Of a DNA stretch of 64,000 bases, positions 52,653 through 61,640 are shown in pieces (the first letter of the stretch is position 1; each line of letters starts with the position of its first letter). The notes beneath the pieces are model-generated. The model was given only the letters and a program-made list of their open reading frames with translations. It did not search any database and was not told where the DNA came from. The translations under genes were made by a program, and so were the position numbers. Origin of the DNA: Rhizobium lentis (lineage in GTDB: Bacteria > Pseudomonadota > Alphaproteobacteria > Rhizobiales > Rhizobiaceae); NCBI RefSeq assembly GCF_017352135.1, contig NZ_CP071454.1, positions 3,249,001-3,313,000 of the forward strand, given 5' to 3'.

Positions 52653-54728
52653 TCAGGAGGCGCTGCGTCCGCCGATCAGGTCGCGCTCGATATCCGTCGG
52701 CTGGCCGAGGCGGGCCTTGTAGACCTCGTAATTCTCCATCACCCGCTGCACGTAATTGCGGGTCTCGGGGAAGGGGATACGCTCAATCCAATCGACGATC
52801 TCGTCGACCGGCCTGCCGCGTGGGTCGCCGTAGCGTCCGATCCATTCCGGAACCCGCTTCGGCCCGGCATTATAGGCGATGAAGGTCAGGATATAGGAGC
52901 CGCCGAAGGCCTCGATCTGCTCGCCGAGATAATGCGCGCCGAGCGTCGCGTTGTAACCGGCATCGGCCGTCAGCTTGTCCTTCGAAAAGGTGATGTTGTG
53001 GCGCTTGGCCACCGCCTGGGCCGTGCCCGGCAGAAGCTGCAGCAGGCCGCGCGCATTCGCCGCCGAAACGGCAGCCGGGTTAAAGGCGCTTTCCTGCCGG
53101 GCAATGGCATAGGCGAGCGCCTTGCCGGAGCCGGAGATATTGGCACCCGCCGGGATCACGCCGACGGGAAAGGCGAGCGCGGCGACATCGATGCCGCGGC
53201 CATAGGCGACCTTACCGATCTGCAGCGACAGATGGTGATCGCCCGATTGCTCGGCCTGCGCCGCAAGGATGGCCAGTTCACCCGGGCTCTGCAGTTGATC
53301 GGCGAGCGCGAGATAGAGAATGTCGGCGCGCCATCCATGACCGGCTGCCTCAAGCCGGGCGATCGCCTGCACGGCTTCACGCGCCTGGAAGCGCTGGCGA
53401 TCGGCTGTGCTTGGCGTGGGATAGGTAACGTTGAGCGTCTTCCGCCCCAGCCTTTCGGCCGCGAGCTGCCCATAGAAGGTGCCGGGAAAATTCGCGGCCT
53501 TGCCGTAGAATTCGCCGGAGTTGCCGGGACCGCCGGCCTCGGCTGCCCGCCCCAGCCAATACCAGGCGCGGGACACTGAGAGGGGGCCATTCGAAGTCGC
53601 CAGAATCTTGCGGAAATGCCTTTCTGCCGTTGTCGGGTCCTGCAGACCGCGCAGCGCATACCATCCGGCGTGAAACTCGGCCTCGACGATATCAGTCGGG
53701 CTGGTTGCCGCGGAGTTTGCGACAATGCGGTAGGCAGGTTTGAATTCCCCCTGATCGACCAGGCCGCGGCTGACGATCCGCTGCTCGTTCCACCATTCGC
53801 CGGAATTGACGAGTTCGCCCGGCTCACGCGGCATCTTCTCCAGAAGAGCTGCCGCTTCGGCATATTTGTCCTGCTTGCGCAGATATTCGATGCGCGCGAA
53901 CAGCAGGCCGGGATCGCCGCGCCATCTAGCCTCGACACTATTGAGCAGAGCGCCGGCATTGGCCGCCTTGGCGTCGACGGCGGCCCAGGCCTTGTAGAGG
54001 GACTGCGCCTCGCCCATGTCGCCGAACCGCTTGGCTTGCGCCACCCGACCGCGATACATCAGATAGTCCATCCGCGCCTTGTGGTCGGCCGGTGTCAACA
54101 GGCTAGAAAACTCGACGAGGATCTTGTCTTCGCTCGCCTTGTCGAGAGCCTCGGTGCGCCAGATCTTGCGGATATGTTTTGCTGCCTGCGCCTGCTTGCC
54201 CGAGGCGATCAGCGCCCGCCCGAGAATGACGGCGCCCTGCATCGTCTCCGGCGCGGTATCTCCGAAGGCGGCGAGCACGGCTGATGGAGCGGGGTTTTCG
54301 TCGTAGAGCGCACGTTCGGAAGAGGGGCGCAGCCTGGAAAGGCCGGGCCATCCCTTGAGCTCCTGTGCAGCACTGGCAATTTCATAGGAGGGAACGCCCT
54401 TCAATCCGGAGACGGCGATCGCCCAGGTGAGGATATGGCGGTCGAGCGTCCCGTCGCGCATGCTGTCGCGGATCGAGAGAGCCAGTTGCGGATTCTTGGC
54501 GGAAAGCGCGTCGAGGCCGGTTTTCAAATCATTAGCGACAGGCGCGACGGCCGGGTTGCGCGGGATGGCGCCGGTCGTCAGCGCTTCGGGTATCGAGGTC
54601 TCGGGAACGAAGCCGATCGGCTTGACACCAGGCGTCGGCGTGCTTTGGCCGGGAAGCGGCGACGCGAGGCTGCCCCACGCGGCGGCAACCAAGCCGAAGG
54701 CGGTCAGAATCAGGACAGCTTTCTTCAT
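52653..54728 (-). CDS. slt: Soluble lytic murein transglycosylase
   Basis: Periplasmic enzyme that cleaves the beta-1,4 bond between MurNAc and GlcNAc in peptidoglycan, forming the 1,6-anhydro product. From the ATG at 54728 it has 691 residues, with a signal peptide (MKKAVLILTAFGLVAAAWG). A long alpha-helical solenoid of TPR-like repeats forms the U-domain (about 70-500). The C-terminal SLT domain has the catalytic Glu in ARQESAFNPAAVSAANARGLL near 545, and AYNAGPKRVPEW near 640. A GTG at 54752 is an alternative start, but it would place eight residues before the signal peptide. It is divergent from dapA, with about 215 bases between starts. Confidence 0.93.
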   Translation of the reverse strand: MKKAVLILTAFGLVAAAWGSLASPLPGQSTPTPGVKPIGFVPETSIPEALTTGAIPRNPAVAPVANDLKTGLDALSAKNPQLALSIRDSMRDGTLDRHILTWAIAVSGLKGVPSYEIASAAQELKGWPGLSRLRPSSERALYDENPAPSAVLAAFGDTAPETMQGAVILGRALIASGKQAQAAKHIRKIWRTEALDKASEDKILVEFSSLLTPADHKARMDYLMYRGRVAQAKRFGDMGEAQSLYKAWAAVDAKAANAGALLNSVEARWRGDPGLLFARIEYLRKQDKYAEAAALLEKMPREPGELVNSGEWWNEQRIVSRGLVDQGEFKPAYRIVANSAATSPTDIVEAEFHAGWYALRGLQDPTTAERHFRKILATSNGPLSVSRAWYWLGRAAEAGGPGNSGEFYGKAANFPGTFYGQLAAERLGRKTLNVTYPTPSTADRQRFQAREAVQAIARLEAAGHGWRADILYLALADQLQSPGELAILAAQAEQSGDHHLSLQIGKVAYGRGIDVAALAFPVGVIPAGANISGSGKALAYAIARQESAFNPAAVSAANARGLLQLLPGTAQAVAKRHNITFSKDKLTADAGYNATLGAHYLGEQIEAFGGSYILTFIAYNAGPKRVPEWIGRYGDPRGRPVDEIVDWIERIPFPETRNYVQRVMENYEVYKARLGQPTDIERDLIGGRSAS

Positions 54729-54856
54729 CCGGGATCTCGCAACGGAAAACACGCCCTGCCCATTTGGCTAGAGGCTTCTTAACGAAACCTTACCGTACCA
54801 GGTAAAATTCATTCACATCTGCTATCGGAATTTGCCCTAAACCGAACTCTCCGCGC

Positions 54857-54885
54857 TTGTCGCGATGATTTCGGCGCTCTATGGT
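54857..54885 (+). promoter_or_regulatory. Possible sigma-70-type promoter of dapA
   Basis: TTGTCG (54857-54862) and TATGGT (54880-54885) are separated by 17 bases and lie 58 bases before the dapA ATG. Each hexamer matches the consensus at 4 of 6 positions. Weak evidence, included because the spacing is exact and the location is right. Confidence 0.3.
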
Positions 54886-54942
54886 GCGCAAAATATTCAT
54901 GGAATGCGGCCGAAGCAAGGATTTGGTCGTGAGGAGCTTTGC

Positions 54943-55827
54943 ATGTTCAATGGGTCCATTCCCGCCCTCGTCACCCCCTTCACCGACGCCGGACTGATCG
55001 ACGAAGACAGCTTCGCCGGCCATGTCGACTGGCAGATCAAAGAAGGCAGTGGCGGCCTCGTCCCGGTCGGCACGACCGGCGAATCGCCGACACTGTCGCA
55101 TGCCGAGCATAAGCGGGTGGTGGAACTCTGCATCGAAGTGGCCGCAAAACGCGTTCCCGTCATGGCCGGCGCCGGTTCGAACAATACGCGTGAGGCGATC
55201 GAGCTCGCCCAGCACGCCGAAAAGGTCGGCGCAGATGCCGTGCTTGTCGTCACGCCCTACTACAACAAGCCGACACAGAAGGGGCTGATCGCGCATTTTT
55301 CTGCGATTGCCGAGGCCGTCGCCCTGCCGATCTATATCTACAACATCCCCGGCCGTTCTGTGGTCGACATGACGCCGGACACGATGGGGGCGCTTGTCAA
55401 GGCGCATAGGAATATCGTCGGCGTCAAGGACGCGACCGGTAAGATCGAGCGTGTCTCCGAGCAGCGCATCAGCTGTGGCAAGGACTTCAGGCAATTGTCC
55501 GGCGAGGATGCGACGGCGCTCGGCTTCAACGCCCATGGCGGCGTCGGCTGCATCTCGGTAACCGCCAATGTCGCCCCGCGCCTATGTGCCGATTTTCAGG
55601 CGGCGACGCTGGCCGGCGATTATGCCCGCGCGCTGGACTATCAGGACCGACTGATGCCGCTGCACAAGGCGATCTTCCTCGAACCCGGTCTTTGCGGCGC
55701 CAAATACGGACTCTCCAAGCTCGGCCGGATGAGCCGCAGCGTCCGCTCGCCGCTGCTCTCGACGCTGGAGCCGGCAACCGAAGCAGCGATCGACGCCGCC
55801 ATGCGTCACGCAGGGCTGCTGAACTGA
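54943..55827 (+). CDS. dapA: 4-hydroxy-tetrahydrodipicolinate synthase
   Basis: Condenses pyruvate and aspartate semialdehyde, the first committed step of diaminopimelate and lysine synthesis. From the ATG at 54943 it has 294 residues, the normal length. Motifs include [11 protein letters not shown] near residue 6, [16 protein letters not shown] near 41 (with the Thr-Thr pair) and [28 protein letters not shown] contains the active-site Tyr, and the Schiff-base Lys is in VGVKDATGK near residue 161. GEDATALGF lies near 186. GAGGAG is 7 bases upstream of the ATG. A longer open frame from 54865 is not supported by homology. smpB follows after 96 bases in the same direction. Confidence 0.97.
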   Translation: MFNGSIPALVTPFTDAGLIDEDSFAGHVDWQIKEGSGGLVPVGTTGESPTLSHAEHKRVVELCIEVAAKRVPVMAGAGSNNTREAIELAQHAEKVGADAVLVVTPYYNKPTQKGLIAHFSAIAEAVALPIYIYNIPGRSVVDMTPDTMGALVKAHRNIVGVKDATGKIERVSEQRISCGKDFRQLSGEDATALGFNAHGGVGCISVTANVAPRLCADFQAATLAGDYARALDYQDRLMPLHKAIFLEPGLCGAKYGLSKLGRMSRSVRSPLLSTLEPATEAAIDAAMRHAGLLN

Positions 55828-55923
55828 GGAGACCGGCCGTCTTCACAAGGCCGGGTCGTTCCCTTACATAAAGGGCAAGCAATGAGGGCGCGGCTTTTCG
55901 CGCGCCTCGAAGGGAATATCGTC

Positions 55924-56403
55924 ATGGCCCCCAAAGGTAGCCAGCGCGTGGTGAACAAGATCGTGGCCGAAAACCGCAAGGCCCGCTTCAACTACGAGAT
56001 CATCGACACTTACGAGGCGGGTCTCGTGCTGAAGGGCACGGAGGTCAAGTCGCTGCGCGAAGGCAAGGCCAATATCGCCGAATCCTATGCATCGGATGAG
56101 GATGGCGAGATTTGGCTGATCAATTCTTATCTTCCGGAATATCTTCAGGCGAACCGCTTCAATCACGAGCCGCGCCGGCGCCGCAAGCTCTTGCTCTCTG
56201 GCCGTGAAATCAATCGCCTGCGCTCCGCCGTCAACCGTGAAGGCATGACGCTGGTCCCGCTGAAGATCTATTTCAACGATCGGGGTCGGGCAAAGATGGA
56301 GCTGGCGCTCGCCAAGGGCAAGAAATTGCACGATAAGCGCGAATCCGAGAAGGAACGCGATTGGAACCGGCAAAAGAGCCGCTTGTTGAAGGATAATGGC
56401 TGA
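55924..56403 (+). CDS. smpB: SsrA-binding protein SmpB
   Basis: Binds tmRNA and guides it to stalled ribosomes for trans-translation. The 159 residues start [20 protein letters not shown], then have the OB-fold core ([32 protein letters not shown]) and the lysine/arginine-rich C-terminal tail that folds in the decoding site ([20 protein letters not shown]). GAAGGG lies about 9 bases before the ATG. The frame is open further upstream to 55882, but those residues are not conserved. The pairing with dapA is usual in rhizobia. The tmRNA gene itself is not in this window. Confidence 0.97.
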   Translation: MAPKGSQRVVNKIVAENRKARFNYEIIDTYEAGLVLKGTEVKSLREGKANIAESYASDEDGEIWLINSYLPEYLQANRFNHEPRRRRKLLLSGREINRLRSAVNREGMTLVPLKIYFNDRGRAKMELALAKGKKLHDKRESEKERDWNRQKSRLLKDNG

Positions 56404-56443
56404 CTCGCCACGTCGCAGATGATCGGATTGCGGTGCGCTTCAA

Positions 56444-57025
56444 TCAGACTTCGAAATCGCTGGCCGGAGCAACTTCGGCCGGACGCGGCGCCCGCTCCGA
56501 GGGATCGCGACCGATCTCAGCCTTTAGAGACAGGAGGTCGATGAAATGATCGGCCTGCCGGCGCAGGTCGTCGGCGATCATCGGCGGCTGCGTCGCCATG
56601 GTTGAGATCACCGAAACCTTGCGGCCTCTGCGCTGCAGCGCCTCGACGAGGTTCGTAAAGTCGCCGTCGCCGGAGAAGATGACGAGATGGTCGACGGTTT
56701 CTGACTGTTCCATCGCGTCGATCGCAAGCTCGATGTCCATGTTGCCCTTGATCTTCCGCCGGCCCATGGAATCGGTGAATTCCTTGGCGGGTTTAGTGAC
56801 GACCTTGTAGCCGTTGTAGTCGAGCCAATCGATCAGCGGGCGGATCGATGAATACTCCTGATCCTCGATCAATGCCGTATAATAGTAGGCGCGCAGCAGG
56901 TAGCCGCGTTTCTGGAATGCTTTCAAGAGCTTGCGATAATCTATGTCGAAACCGAGGCTCTTGGATGCAGCGTAGAGGTTGGCGCCGTCAATGAAGAGTG
57001 CAATTTTTTCGCGTGGGTCAAACAT
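56444..57025 (-). CDS. NYN-domain (LabA/DUF88-type) putative ribonuclease
   Basis: A 193-residue PIN-like nuclease-fold protein: ALFIDGANLYAASKSLGFD near residue 8 carries the first metal-binding Asp. MDIELAIDAME near 98 and VIFSGDGDFTNLVEALQRRGR near 115 carry the others. VISTMATQPPMIADDLRRQADHFIDL follows. Members bind Mg2+ and are thought to cut RNA; the natural target here is unknown. The last 25 residues are non-conserved and acidic. It is convergent with smpB and divergent from rpoZ, with an AT-rich spacer on the rpoZ side. Confidence 0.9.
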   Translation of the reverse strand: MFDPREKIALFIDGANLYAASKSLGFDIDYRKLLKAFQKRGYLLRAYYYTALIEDQEYSSIRPLIDWLDYNGYKVVTKPAKEFTDSMGRRKIKGNMDIELAIDAMEQSETVDHLVIFSGDGDFTNLVEALQRRGRKVSVISTMATQPPMIADDLRRQADHFIDLLSLKAEIGRDPSERAPRPAEVAPASDFEV

Positions 57026-57323
57026 CGCTTACCAATTCCAATTGAGAGAAATCGAAATTCGCATGGAATCAAATTTCAATAAAAACAATGACTTATTTTG
57101 ATTTCTGATTTGATCCTTACTTTACTAAGTGTTCATATAAGAGAGATTTAGGGCAGGGTTTGTCATATTCCAAGCAACCTCCGGTGGAATTGTCGCATTC
57201 TCCATGGAAATTTAGCTCAGCCGCGGATAAAGACGAGGGAGGCGGAATGAAAAACTTGTATTTGCCCGGTTTTAATTGTATCGGGCGTGCTAATCCCGAA
57301 ATGACGACCGTAAAGGACAGGCA
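57026..57323. promoter_or_regulatory. AT-rich divergent promoter region of NYN gene and rpoZ
   Basis: About 300 bases between the two starts; 57050-57145 is strikingly A/T-rich for this genome. A short frame starting ATG at 57247 with GGGAGG upstream runs into rpoZ in another frame. It could be a leader peptide but has no motif. I see no confident -35/-10 pair. Confidence 0.4.
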
Positions 57324-57728
57324 ATGGCCCGTGTCACAGTTGAAGATTGCATCGACAAGGTGGAGAACCGCTTCGAGCTGGTTCTGCTCGCCAGCCACCG
57401 CGCCCGGCTGATTTCCCAGGGCGCCTCGATCACCATCGATCGCGACAACGACAAGAACCCCGTCGTGGCGCTGCGCGAAATCGCCGACGAGACGCTGTCG
57501 CCCGACGACCTCAAGGAAGACCTGATCCATTCGCTGCAGAAGCACGTCGAAGTCGACGAGCCCGAGCCCGATCCGGCCAGCATGATCGCCGCCGGCGGCG
57601 CAGTCGCAGCCGACAGCGAGGAGCAGGACGACCTGCCGGAGACGATCACTTTCGATCAGATGTCGGAAGAAGAGCTGCTTGCCGGCATCGAGGGCCTCGT
57701 GCCGCCGGAAAAGAGCGACGATTACTAA
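57324..57728 (+). CDS. rpoZ: RNA polymerase omega subunit
   Basis: Small subunit that helps fold and hold the beta' subunit. The 134 residues begin [20 protein letters not shown], followed by [34 protein letters not shown], which contains the conserved HRAR helix. A long acidic tail typical of alphaproteobacterial omega follows ([22 protein letters not shown]). AAAGGA precedes the ATG by 7 bases. It is followed at once by rsh, as in many bacteria where rpoZ and spoT are neighbours. A 21-base copy of its last codons occurs just after the stop, and a strong terminator stands before rsh. Confidence 0.97.
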   Translation: MARVTVEDCIDKVENRFELVLLASHRARLISQGASITIDRDNDKNPVVALREIADETLSPDDLKEDLIHSLQKHVEVDEPEPDPASMIAAGGAVAADSEEQDDLPETITFDQMSEEELLAGIEGLVPPEKSDDY

Positions 57729-57769
57729 GCGCGCCGGCTGGATCTGATCCGGAAAAGAGCGACGATTAC
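57705..57769. repeat. 21-bp direct repeat duplicating the rpoZ 3' end
   Basis: CCGGAAAAGAGCGACGATTAC occurs at 57705-57725, where it encodes the PEKSDDY end of RpoZ, and again at 57749-57769 after the stop. The copies are 44 bases apart start to start. Confidence 0.9.
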
Positions 57770-57820
57770 CAATCGTCAATCTTGCGCCTTTATTGCTTAG
57801 GCATATTATTGCCCATGTGT

Positions 57821-57855
57821 GCGCCAATCGTTGATTGGCGCGCTTTTGTTTTTGT
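57821..57855 (+). terminator. Rho-independent terminator after rpoZ
   Basis: A 9-bp perfect stem, GCGCCAATC (57821-57829) with GATTGGCGC (57833-57841), a 3-base loop, then GCTTTTGTTTTTG. It ends only about 16 bases before the rsh start codon, so it separates rpoZ from rsh or acts as a partial terminator/attenuator between them. Confidence 0.88.
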
Positions 57856-57870
57856 CGGAGTGGCTTTGGA

Positions 57871-60105
57871 ATGATGCGGCAGTACGAGCTCGTGGAGCGG
57901 GTTCAGCAATACAAGCCCGATGCCAATGAAGCACTGCTGAACAAGGCCTACGTTTACGCCATGCAGAAGCATGGCCAGCAAAAACGCGCGAGCGGCGATC
58001 CCTATATTTCCCATCCGCTCGAGGTCGCGGCCATCCTGACCGACATGCATCTCGATGAATCGACCATTGCGGTTGCTCTTCTGCACGATACGATCGAGGA
58101 TACGACGGCGACGCGCGCCGAGATCGACGAACTCTTCGGCGAGGATATCGGCCGCCTGGTCGAAGGGCTGACGAAGATCAAGAAGCTCGATCTCGTCACC
58201 AAGAAGGCCAAGCAGGCGGAGAACCTGCGCAAGCTGCTGCTCGCCATCTCCGACGATGTGCGCGTGCTGCTCGTCAAGCTTGCCGATCGCCTGCACAATA
58301 TGCGCACGCTCGATCACATGTCGGCCGACAAGCGCGCCCGCATCTCCGAGGAGACGATGGAAATCTATGCGCCGCTCGCCGGCCGCATGGGCATGCAGGA
58401 CATGCGCGAGGAGTTGGAGGAGCTTTCCTTCCGGCACATGAATCCGGAGGCCTACGAGACCGTCACCAAGAGGCTGGAAGAGCTCTCCAAGCGCAACGAA
58501 GGCATCGTCAAGAAGATCGAGGCTGAGCTGCGCGACTTGCTGGTCGCGAGCGGCCTGACAAGCGCCTATGTCAAGGGCCGGCAGAAGAAGCCCTATTCTG
58601 TCTTTCGCAAGATGCAGTCGAAGTCGCTCTCCTTCGAACAGCTTTCCGACGTCTACGGCTTCCGTCTGATCGTCGAGGACATCCCCTCTTGCTACAGGGC
58701 GCTCGGCATCGTCCATACGCGCTGGCGCGTCGTGCCCGGCCGTTTCAAGGATTATATCTCGACGCCGAAGCAGAACGATTACCGTTCGCTGCACACCACC
58801 ATCGTCGGTCCCTCCAGCCAGCGCATCGAACTGCAGATCCGCACCAAGCGCATGCACGAAATCGCCGAATTCGGCATTGCCGCCCATACGCTCTACAAGG
58901 ACGGCTCCAGCAATGCCGATGGCGACATTCTTTCGCGTGAATCCAACGCCTATTCCTGGTTGCGCCATACGATCGAGGCGCTCGCCGAGGGCGACAGCCC
59001 GGAGGAATTCCTTGAGCACACCAAGCTCGAGCTCTTCCAGGATCAGGTCTTCTGCTTCACGCCGAAGGGCAAGCTGATCGCCCTGCCGCGTGGTGCCACG
59101 CCGATCGATTTCGCCTATGCGGTGCACACCAATATCGGCGACACCACGGTCGGCGCCAAGATCAACGGCCGCATCATGCCGCTGGTGACGCGGCTGGCAA
59201 ATGGCGACGAGGTCGAGATCATCCGCTCCGGCGTGCAGGTTCCGCCCGCCGCCTGGGAGGAGATCGTCGTTACCGGCAAGGCGCGCGCCGCCATCCGCCG
59301 CGCCACCCGCATGGCGATCCGCAAGCAATATGCCGGCCTTGGTCATCGCATTCTCGAGCGCACCTTCAACAGGGCCGGCAAGATTTTCTCGCGCGAGGCG
59401 ATGAAGCCGGCGCTTCATCGTCTGGGCCAGAAGGATGTCGAGGATGCGATCGCCGCCGTCGGCCGCGGCGAGATGTCCTCGCTCGACGTGCTGCGCGCCG
59501 TCTATCCCGACCATCAGGACGAGCGTGTCACCGTCAAGCCCTCCGGCGATGACGGCTGGTTCAATGTCCGCAGTGCCGCCGGCATGATCTTCAAGATCCC
59601 CGGCAAGACCAAGGCCGGGACCGAGGGCGGCCATTCCGAGCCCGACGCCGATGTCGATATCGGCCCGATCCGCGGTCTGTCCGGCAATGTCGACGTCAAG
59701 TTCGCCTCGACCGGCGCGGTGCCCGGCGACCGCATCGTCGGCATCATGGATCAGAGCAAGGGCATCACTATCTATCCGATCCAGTCTCCGAGCCTGCAGC
59801 GTTTCGATGATCAGCCCGACCGTTGGATCGACGTCCGCTGGGATCTCGACGAGGCCAACAAGTCGCGTTTCATGGCCCGCATCATGGTCAATGCGTTGAA
59901 CGAGCCGGGCACACTTGCCAAGGTCGCCCAGACCGTCGCGGGCCTCGACGTCAATATCCGCCTGCTGGACACAGTGCGTGTGGCGGCTGATTTCACCGAA
60001 ATGATGCTGGAGGTCGAGGTCTGGGATCTGCGTCAGCTCAATCAGCTGCTCGCCCAGATGAAGGAATTGGACTGCGTCGCGACGGTCCGGCGGCTCTACG
60101 AGTAG
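57871..60105 (+). CDS. rsh: Bifunctional (p)ppGpp synthetase/hydrolase (RelA/SpoT homologue)
   Basis: Makes and destroys the stringent-response alarmone (p)ppGpp. From the ATG at 57871 it has 744 residues, the usual rhizobial length. Domains: HD hydrolase at about 30-180 (HPLEVAAILTDMHLDESTIAV, LLHDTIEDT); synthetase at about 240-350 (SDVYGFRLIVEDIPSCYRAL, FKDYISTPKQNDYRSLHTT); TGS at about 390-450 (VFCFTPKGKLIALPRGATPIDFAYAVH); a zinc-finger/helical region; and a C-terminal ACT domain (FMARIMVNALNEPGTLAKV). Both the HD and synthetase motifs look intact, so both activities are expected. Start choice: ATGATG at 57871/57874 with GGAG about 10 bases upstream; the frame also opens from 57835 inside the terminator. 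Confidence 0.96.
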   Translation: MMRQYELVERVQQYKPDANEALLNKAYVYAMQKHGQQKRASGDPYISHPLEVAAILTDMHLDESTIAVALLHDTIEDTTATRAEIDELFGEDIGRLVEGLTKIKKLDLVTKKAKQAENLRKLLLAISDDVRVLLVKLADRLHNMRTLDHMSADKRARISEETMEIYAPLAGRMGMQDMREELEELSFRHMNPEAYETVTKRLEELSKRNEGIVKKIEAELRDLLVASGLTSAYVKGRQKKPYSVFRKMQSKSLSFEQLSDVYGFRLIVEDIPSCYRALGIVHTRWRVVPGRFKDYISTPKQNDYRSLHTTIVGPSSQRIELQIRTKRMHEIAEFGIAAHTLYKDGSSNADGDILSRESNAYSWLRHTIEALAEGDSPEEFLEHTKLELFQDQVFCFTPKGKLIALPRGATPIDFAYAVHTNIGDTTVGAKINGRIMPLVTRLANGDEVEIIRSGVQVPPAAWEEIVVTGKARAAIRRATRMAIRKQYAGLGHRILERTFNRAGKIFSREAMKPALHRLGQKDVEDAIAAVGRGEMSSLDVLRAVYPDHQDERVTVKPSGDDGWFNVRSAAGMIFKIPGKTKAGTEGGHSEPDADVDIGPIRGLSGNVDVKFASTGAVPGDRIVGIMDQSKGITIYPIQSPSLQRFDDQPDRWIDVRWDLDEANKSRFMARIMVNALNEPGTLAKVAQTVAGLDVNIRLLDTVRVAADFTEMMLEVEVWDLRQLNQLLAQMKELDCVATVRRLYE

Positions 60106-60123
60106 GCTTTTGTTAAAGCCTTT
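60104..60123 (+). terminator. Short hairpin after rsh
   Basis: AGGCTTT (60104-60110), loop TGTT, AAAGCCT (60115-60121), then TTC. The stem starts inside the rsh stop region. A modest stem with a short U tail; plausible terminator. Confidence 0.4.
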
Positions 60124-60301
60124 CATGAAACTGACCGGTAAATTGCACATTTTATGATCGATTCATGGTCACAATGGTGCAGCGTCAAGGCAAGGGATGC
60201 GCGGAGTGCATAGCTGTATCCATGTTGCGGCGGTGGTAATTAACCTGTGGCGGGACTATCTTCTGGTCATCGAAAACGTAAACAGAAGATGAGACAAGGT
60301 A

Positions 60302-60451
60302 ATGTTTGATCCTATCAGGAAAATCGCTCGGGCCTTTCGCGCTCCGACTACCCAGGAACGTGAAATGGCCTATCTGAACGGCTCGCTCGATCGCATCGAT
60401 CTCGAGTTTCGTCAGCGTCAGGTCGATCGCGGTCTGTTCCGCAATCGCTGA
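60302..60451 (+). CDS. DUF3563-family small protein
   Basis: A 49-residue open frame. It reads MFDPIRKIARAFRAPT then QEREMAYLNGSLDRIDLEFR, and ends RQRQVDRGLFRNR with a stop at 60449-60451. The pattern YLNGSxDRxDLExRxRxxDRG is the signature of DUF3563 proteins, short basic proteins of about 50 residues common in Rhizobiales and Burkholderia; their function is unknown. AAGGT lies 2 bases before the ATG with a more distant GAGACAAGG, so the ribosome site is fair. It follows a spacer of about 200 bases after rsh and has a candidate terminator at 60500-60549, which supports an independent short transcript. Confidence 0.85.
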   Translation: MFDPIRKIARAFRAPTTQEREMAYLNGSLDRIDLEFRQRQVDRGLFRNR

Positions 60452-60499
60452 TACCCGCCTTTATACTTGATCGAGTGGGGGACGTTAGACGTAGCGAAC

Positions 60500-60549
60500 G
60501 CCCCTCGGCATGAACAGGCTCCTCCGTAAGACAATGAGGGGCTGTTTTT
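60500..60549 (+). terminator. Candidate terminator after the DUF3563 gene
   Basis: GCCCCTC (60500-60506) pairs with GAGGGGC (60536-60542) and is followed by TGTTTTT (60543-60549). The loop is long (29 bases), so this is less certain than the rpoZ terminator, but the T run is clear. Confidence 0.5.
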
Positions 60550-60607
60550 CGGGTGGTAACTTTTGCCGCTCTTGTCATGGTCCTGTGCGCTGCACTAAAT
60601 AGCGGCC

Positions 60608-61198
60608 ATGTTGTTTCGCCGTCGCAAGCCTGCGGGCTTCAGGGAAAAGATGCGGGAGCTTTTATGGCCCCGAAAAGGTTTCCTTCGCCCGATCCGTTAT
60701 CTGACAATGCGCATCCTGCGCCTGAGCGCTTCGCCGCACGCGGTTGCGGCCGGCGTCGCCGCGGGCGTCTTCGTCTCGTGGACGCCGTTCATCGGCGTAC
60801 ATTTCGTCATGGCTTTCGTCATCACCTATTTCCTCTCCGGCAATATGGTGGCCGCGGCCCTCGGCTGTGCCGCCTTCGGCAATCCGCTGACCTATCCCTT
60901 CATCTGGGGGATCACCTGGGAGATCGGCCATCTGCTGCTCAGCCGTCAGGACCATCTGGCCGGTCAGGCGGTGGATCTCGCCGCCCTCTTTCACAAGCTG
61001 AACTTCACCGAACTATGGAAGCCGGTGCTGGAGCCGATGCTGATCGGCGCCATTCCGCCGGCGATCGCGACCTCCGTTGCGCTCTATGCGTCGACGTTCT
61101 ACACCGTCAAGGGTTTTCAGACGCGCCGCCGCACGCGGCTGATGGAGCGGGTGCGCCTGCGCCTGGCGGGTCCGGCCGGCGACATGCCGAGCGTATGA
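60608..61198 (+). CDS. DUF2062-domain membrane protein
   Basis: A 196-residue inner-membrane protein with a basic N-terminus (MLFRRRKPAGFREKMRELLW). The DUF2062 signature follows: ASPHAVAAGVAAGVFVSWTPF near residue 42, GVHFVMAFVITYFLSGNMVAA near 63 and ALGCAAFGNPLTYPFIWGITWEIG near 85. A last helix is near 145 (AIPPAIATSVALYASTFYTV). Family members are widespread but of unknown function. The ribosome site is weak; the ATG at 60608 is chosen because the conserved domain starts about 30 residues later. acpS follows 37 bases downstream, and the acpS-lepB-rnc-era run suggests co-transcription. Confidence 0.9.
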   Translation: MLFRRRKPAGFREKMRELLWPRKGFLRPIRYLTMRILRLSASPHAVAAGVAAGVFVSWTPFIGVHFVMAFVITYFLSGNMVAAALGCAAFGNPLTYPFIWGITWEIGHLLLSRQDHLAGQAVDLAALFHKLNFTELWKPVLEPMLIGAIPPAIATSVALYASTFYTVKGFQTRRRTRLMERVRLRLAGPAGDMPSV

Positions 61199-61235
61199 AC
61201 CGATGCAGAATTCTTAAGCGACGGAAGGTTCCGGC

Positions 61236-61640
61236 ATGATCATCGGCATTGGCAGCGATCTGATCGACATTCGTCGTGTCGAGAAATCGATCGAGCGCTT
61301 CGGCGAGCGCTTCACCCATCGCTGCTTCACCGAGACCGAGCGCGCCCGTTCCGACCGCCGGGCAAACCGCGCCGCATCCTATGCCAAGCGTTTCGCTGCC
61401 AAGGAAGCCTGTTCCAAGGCACTCGGCACTGGCATAGCCCAGGGTGTCTTCTGGAAGGACATGGGCGTCGTCAACCTGCCGAGCGGCAAGCCGACTATGG
61501 TCTTGTCAGGTGCTGCCGCCGTGATCCTCGAATCGATGCTGCCGGCGGGCCATAGAGCCGCCATTCATTTGACAATAACCGATGATTATCCCTTGGCGCA
61601 GGCCTTCGTCATCATCGAGGCGTTGCCTGAGAACCTCTGA
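61236..61640 (+). CDS. acpS: Holo-[acyl-carrier-protein] synthase
   Basis: Transfers 4'-phosphopantetheine from CoA to apo-ACP, activating fatty acid synthesis. The 134 residues begin [20 protein letters not shown] with the Mg2+-binding Asp in [15 protein letters not shown] follows, and the catalytic block [17 protein letters not shown] near residue 47-64 contains the conserved Glu. The end ([22 protein letters not shown]) is typical. AAGGT precedes the ATG at good spacing. In rhizobia acpS stands directly before lepB-rnc-era, as here, although a spacer of about 280 bases with repeats intervenes. Confidence 0.96.
   Translation: MIIGIGSDLIDIRRVEKSIERFGERFTHRCFTETERARSDRRANRAASYAKRFAAKEACSKALGTGIAQGVFWKDMGVVNLPSGKPTMVLSGAAAVILESMLPAGHRAAIHLTITDDYPLAQAFVIIEALPENL

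Noticed and set aside
57247..57411. Short frame with GGGAGG upstream of rpoZ, considered as a leader peptide
   Set aside because: No regulatory codon run or attenuator stem follows, and it simply runs out of frame into rpoZ.
57790..60150. 786-codon open frame on the minus strand opposite rsh
   Set aside because: It is a mirror of the high-GC rsh gene. The translation is rich in Asp, His, Gly, Leu and Ala without motifs, and the forward frame is a complete RSH protein.
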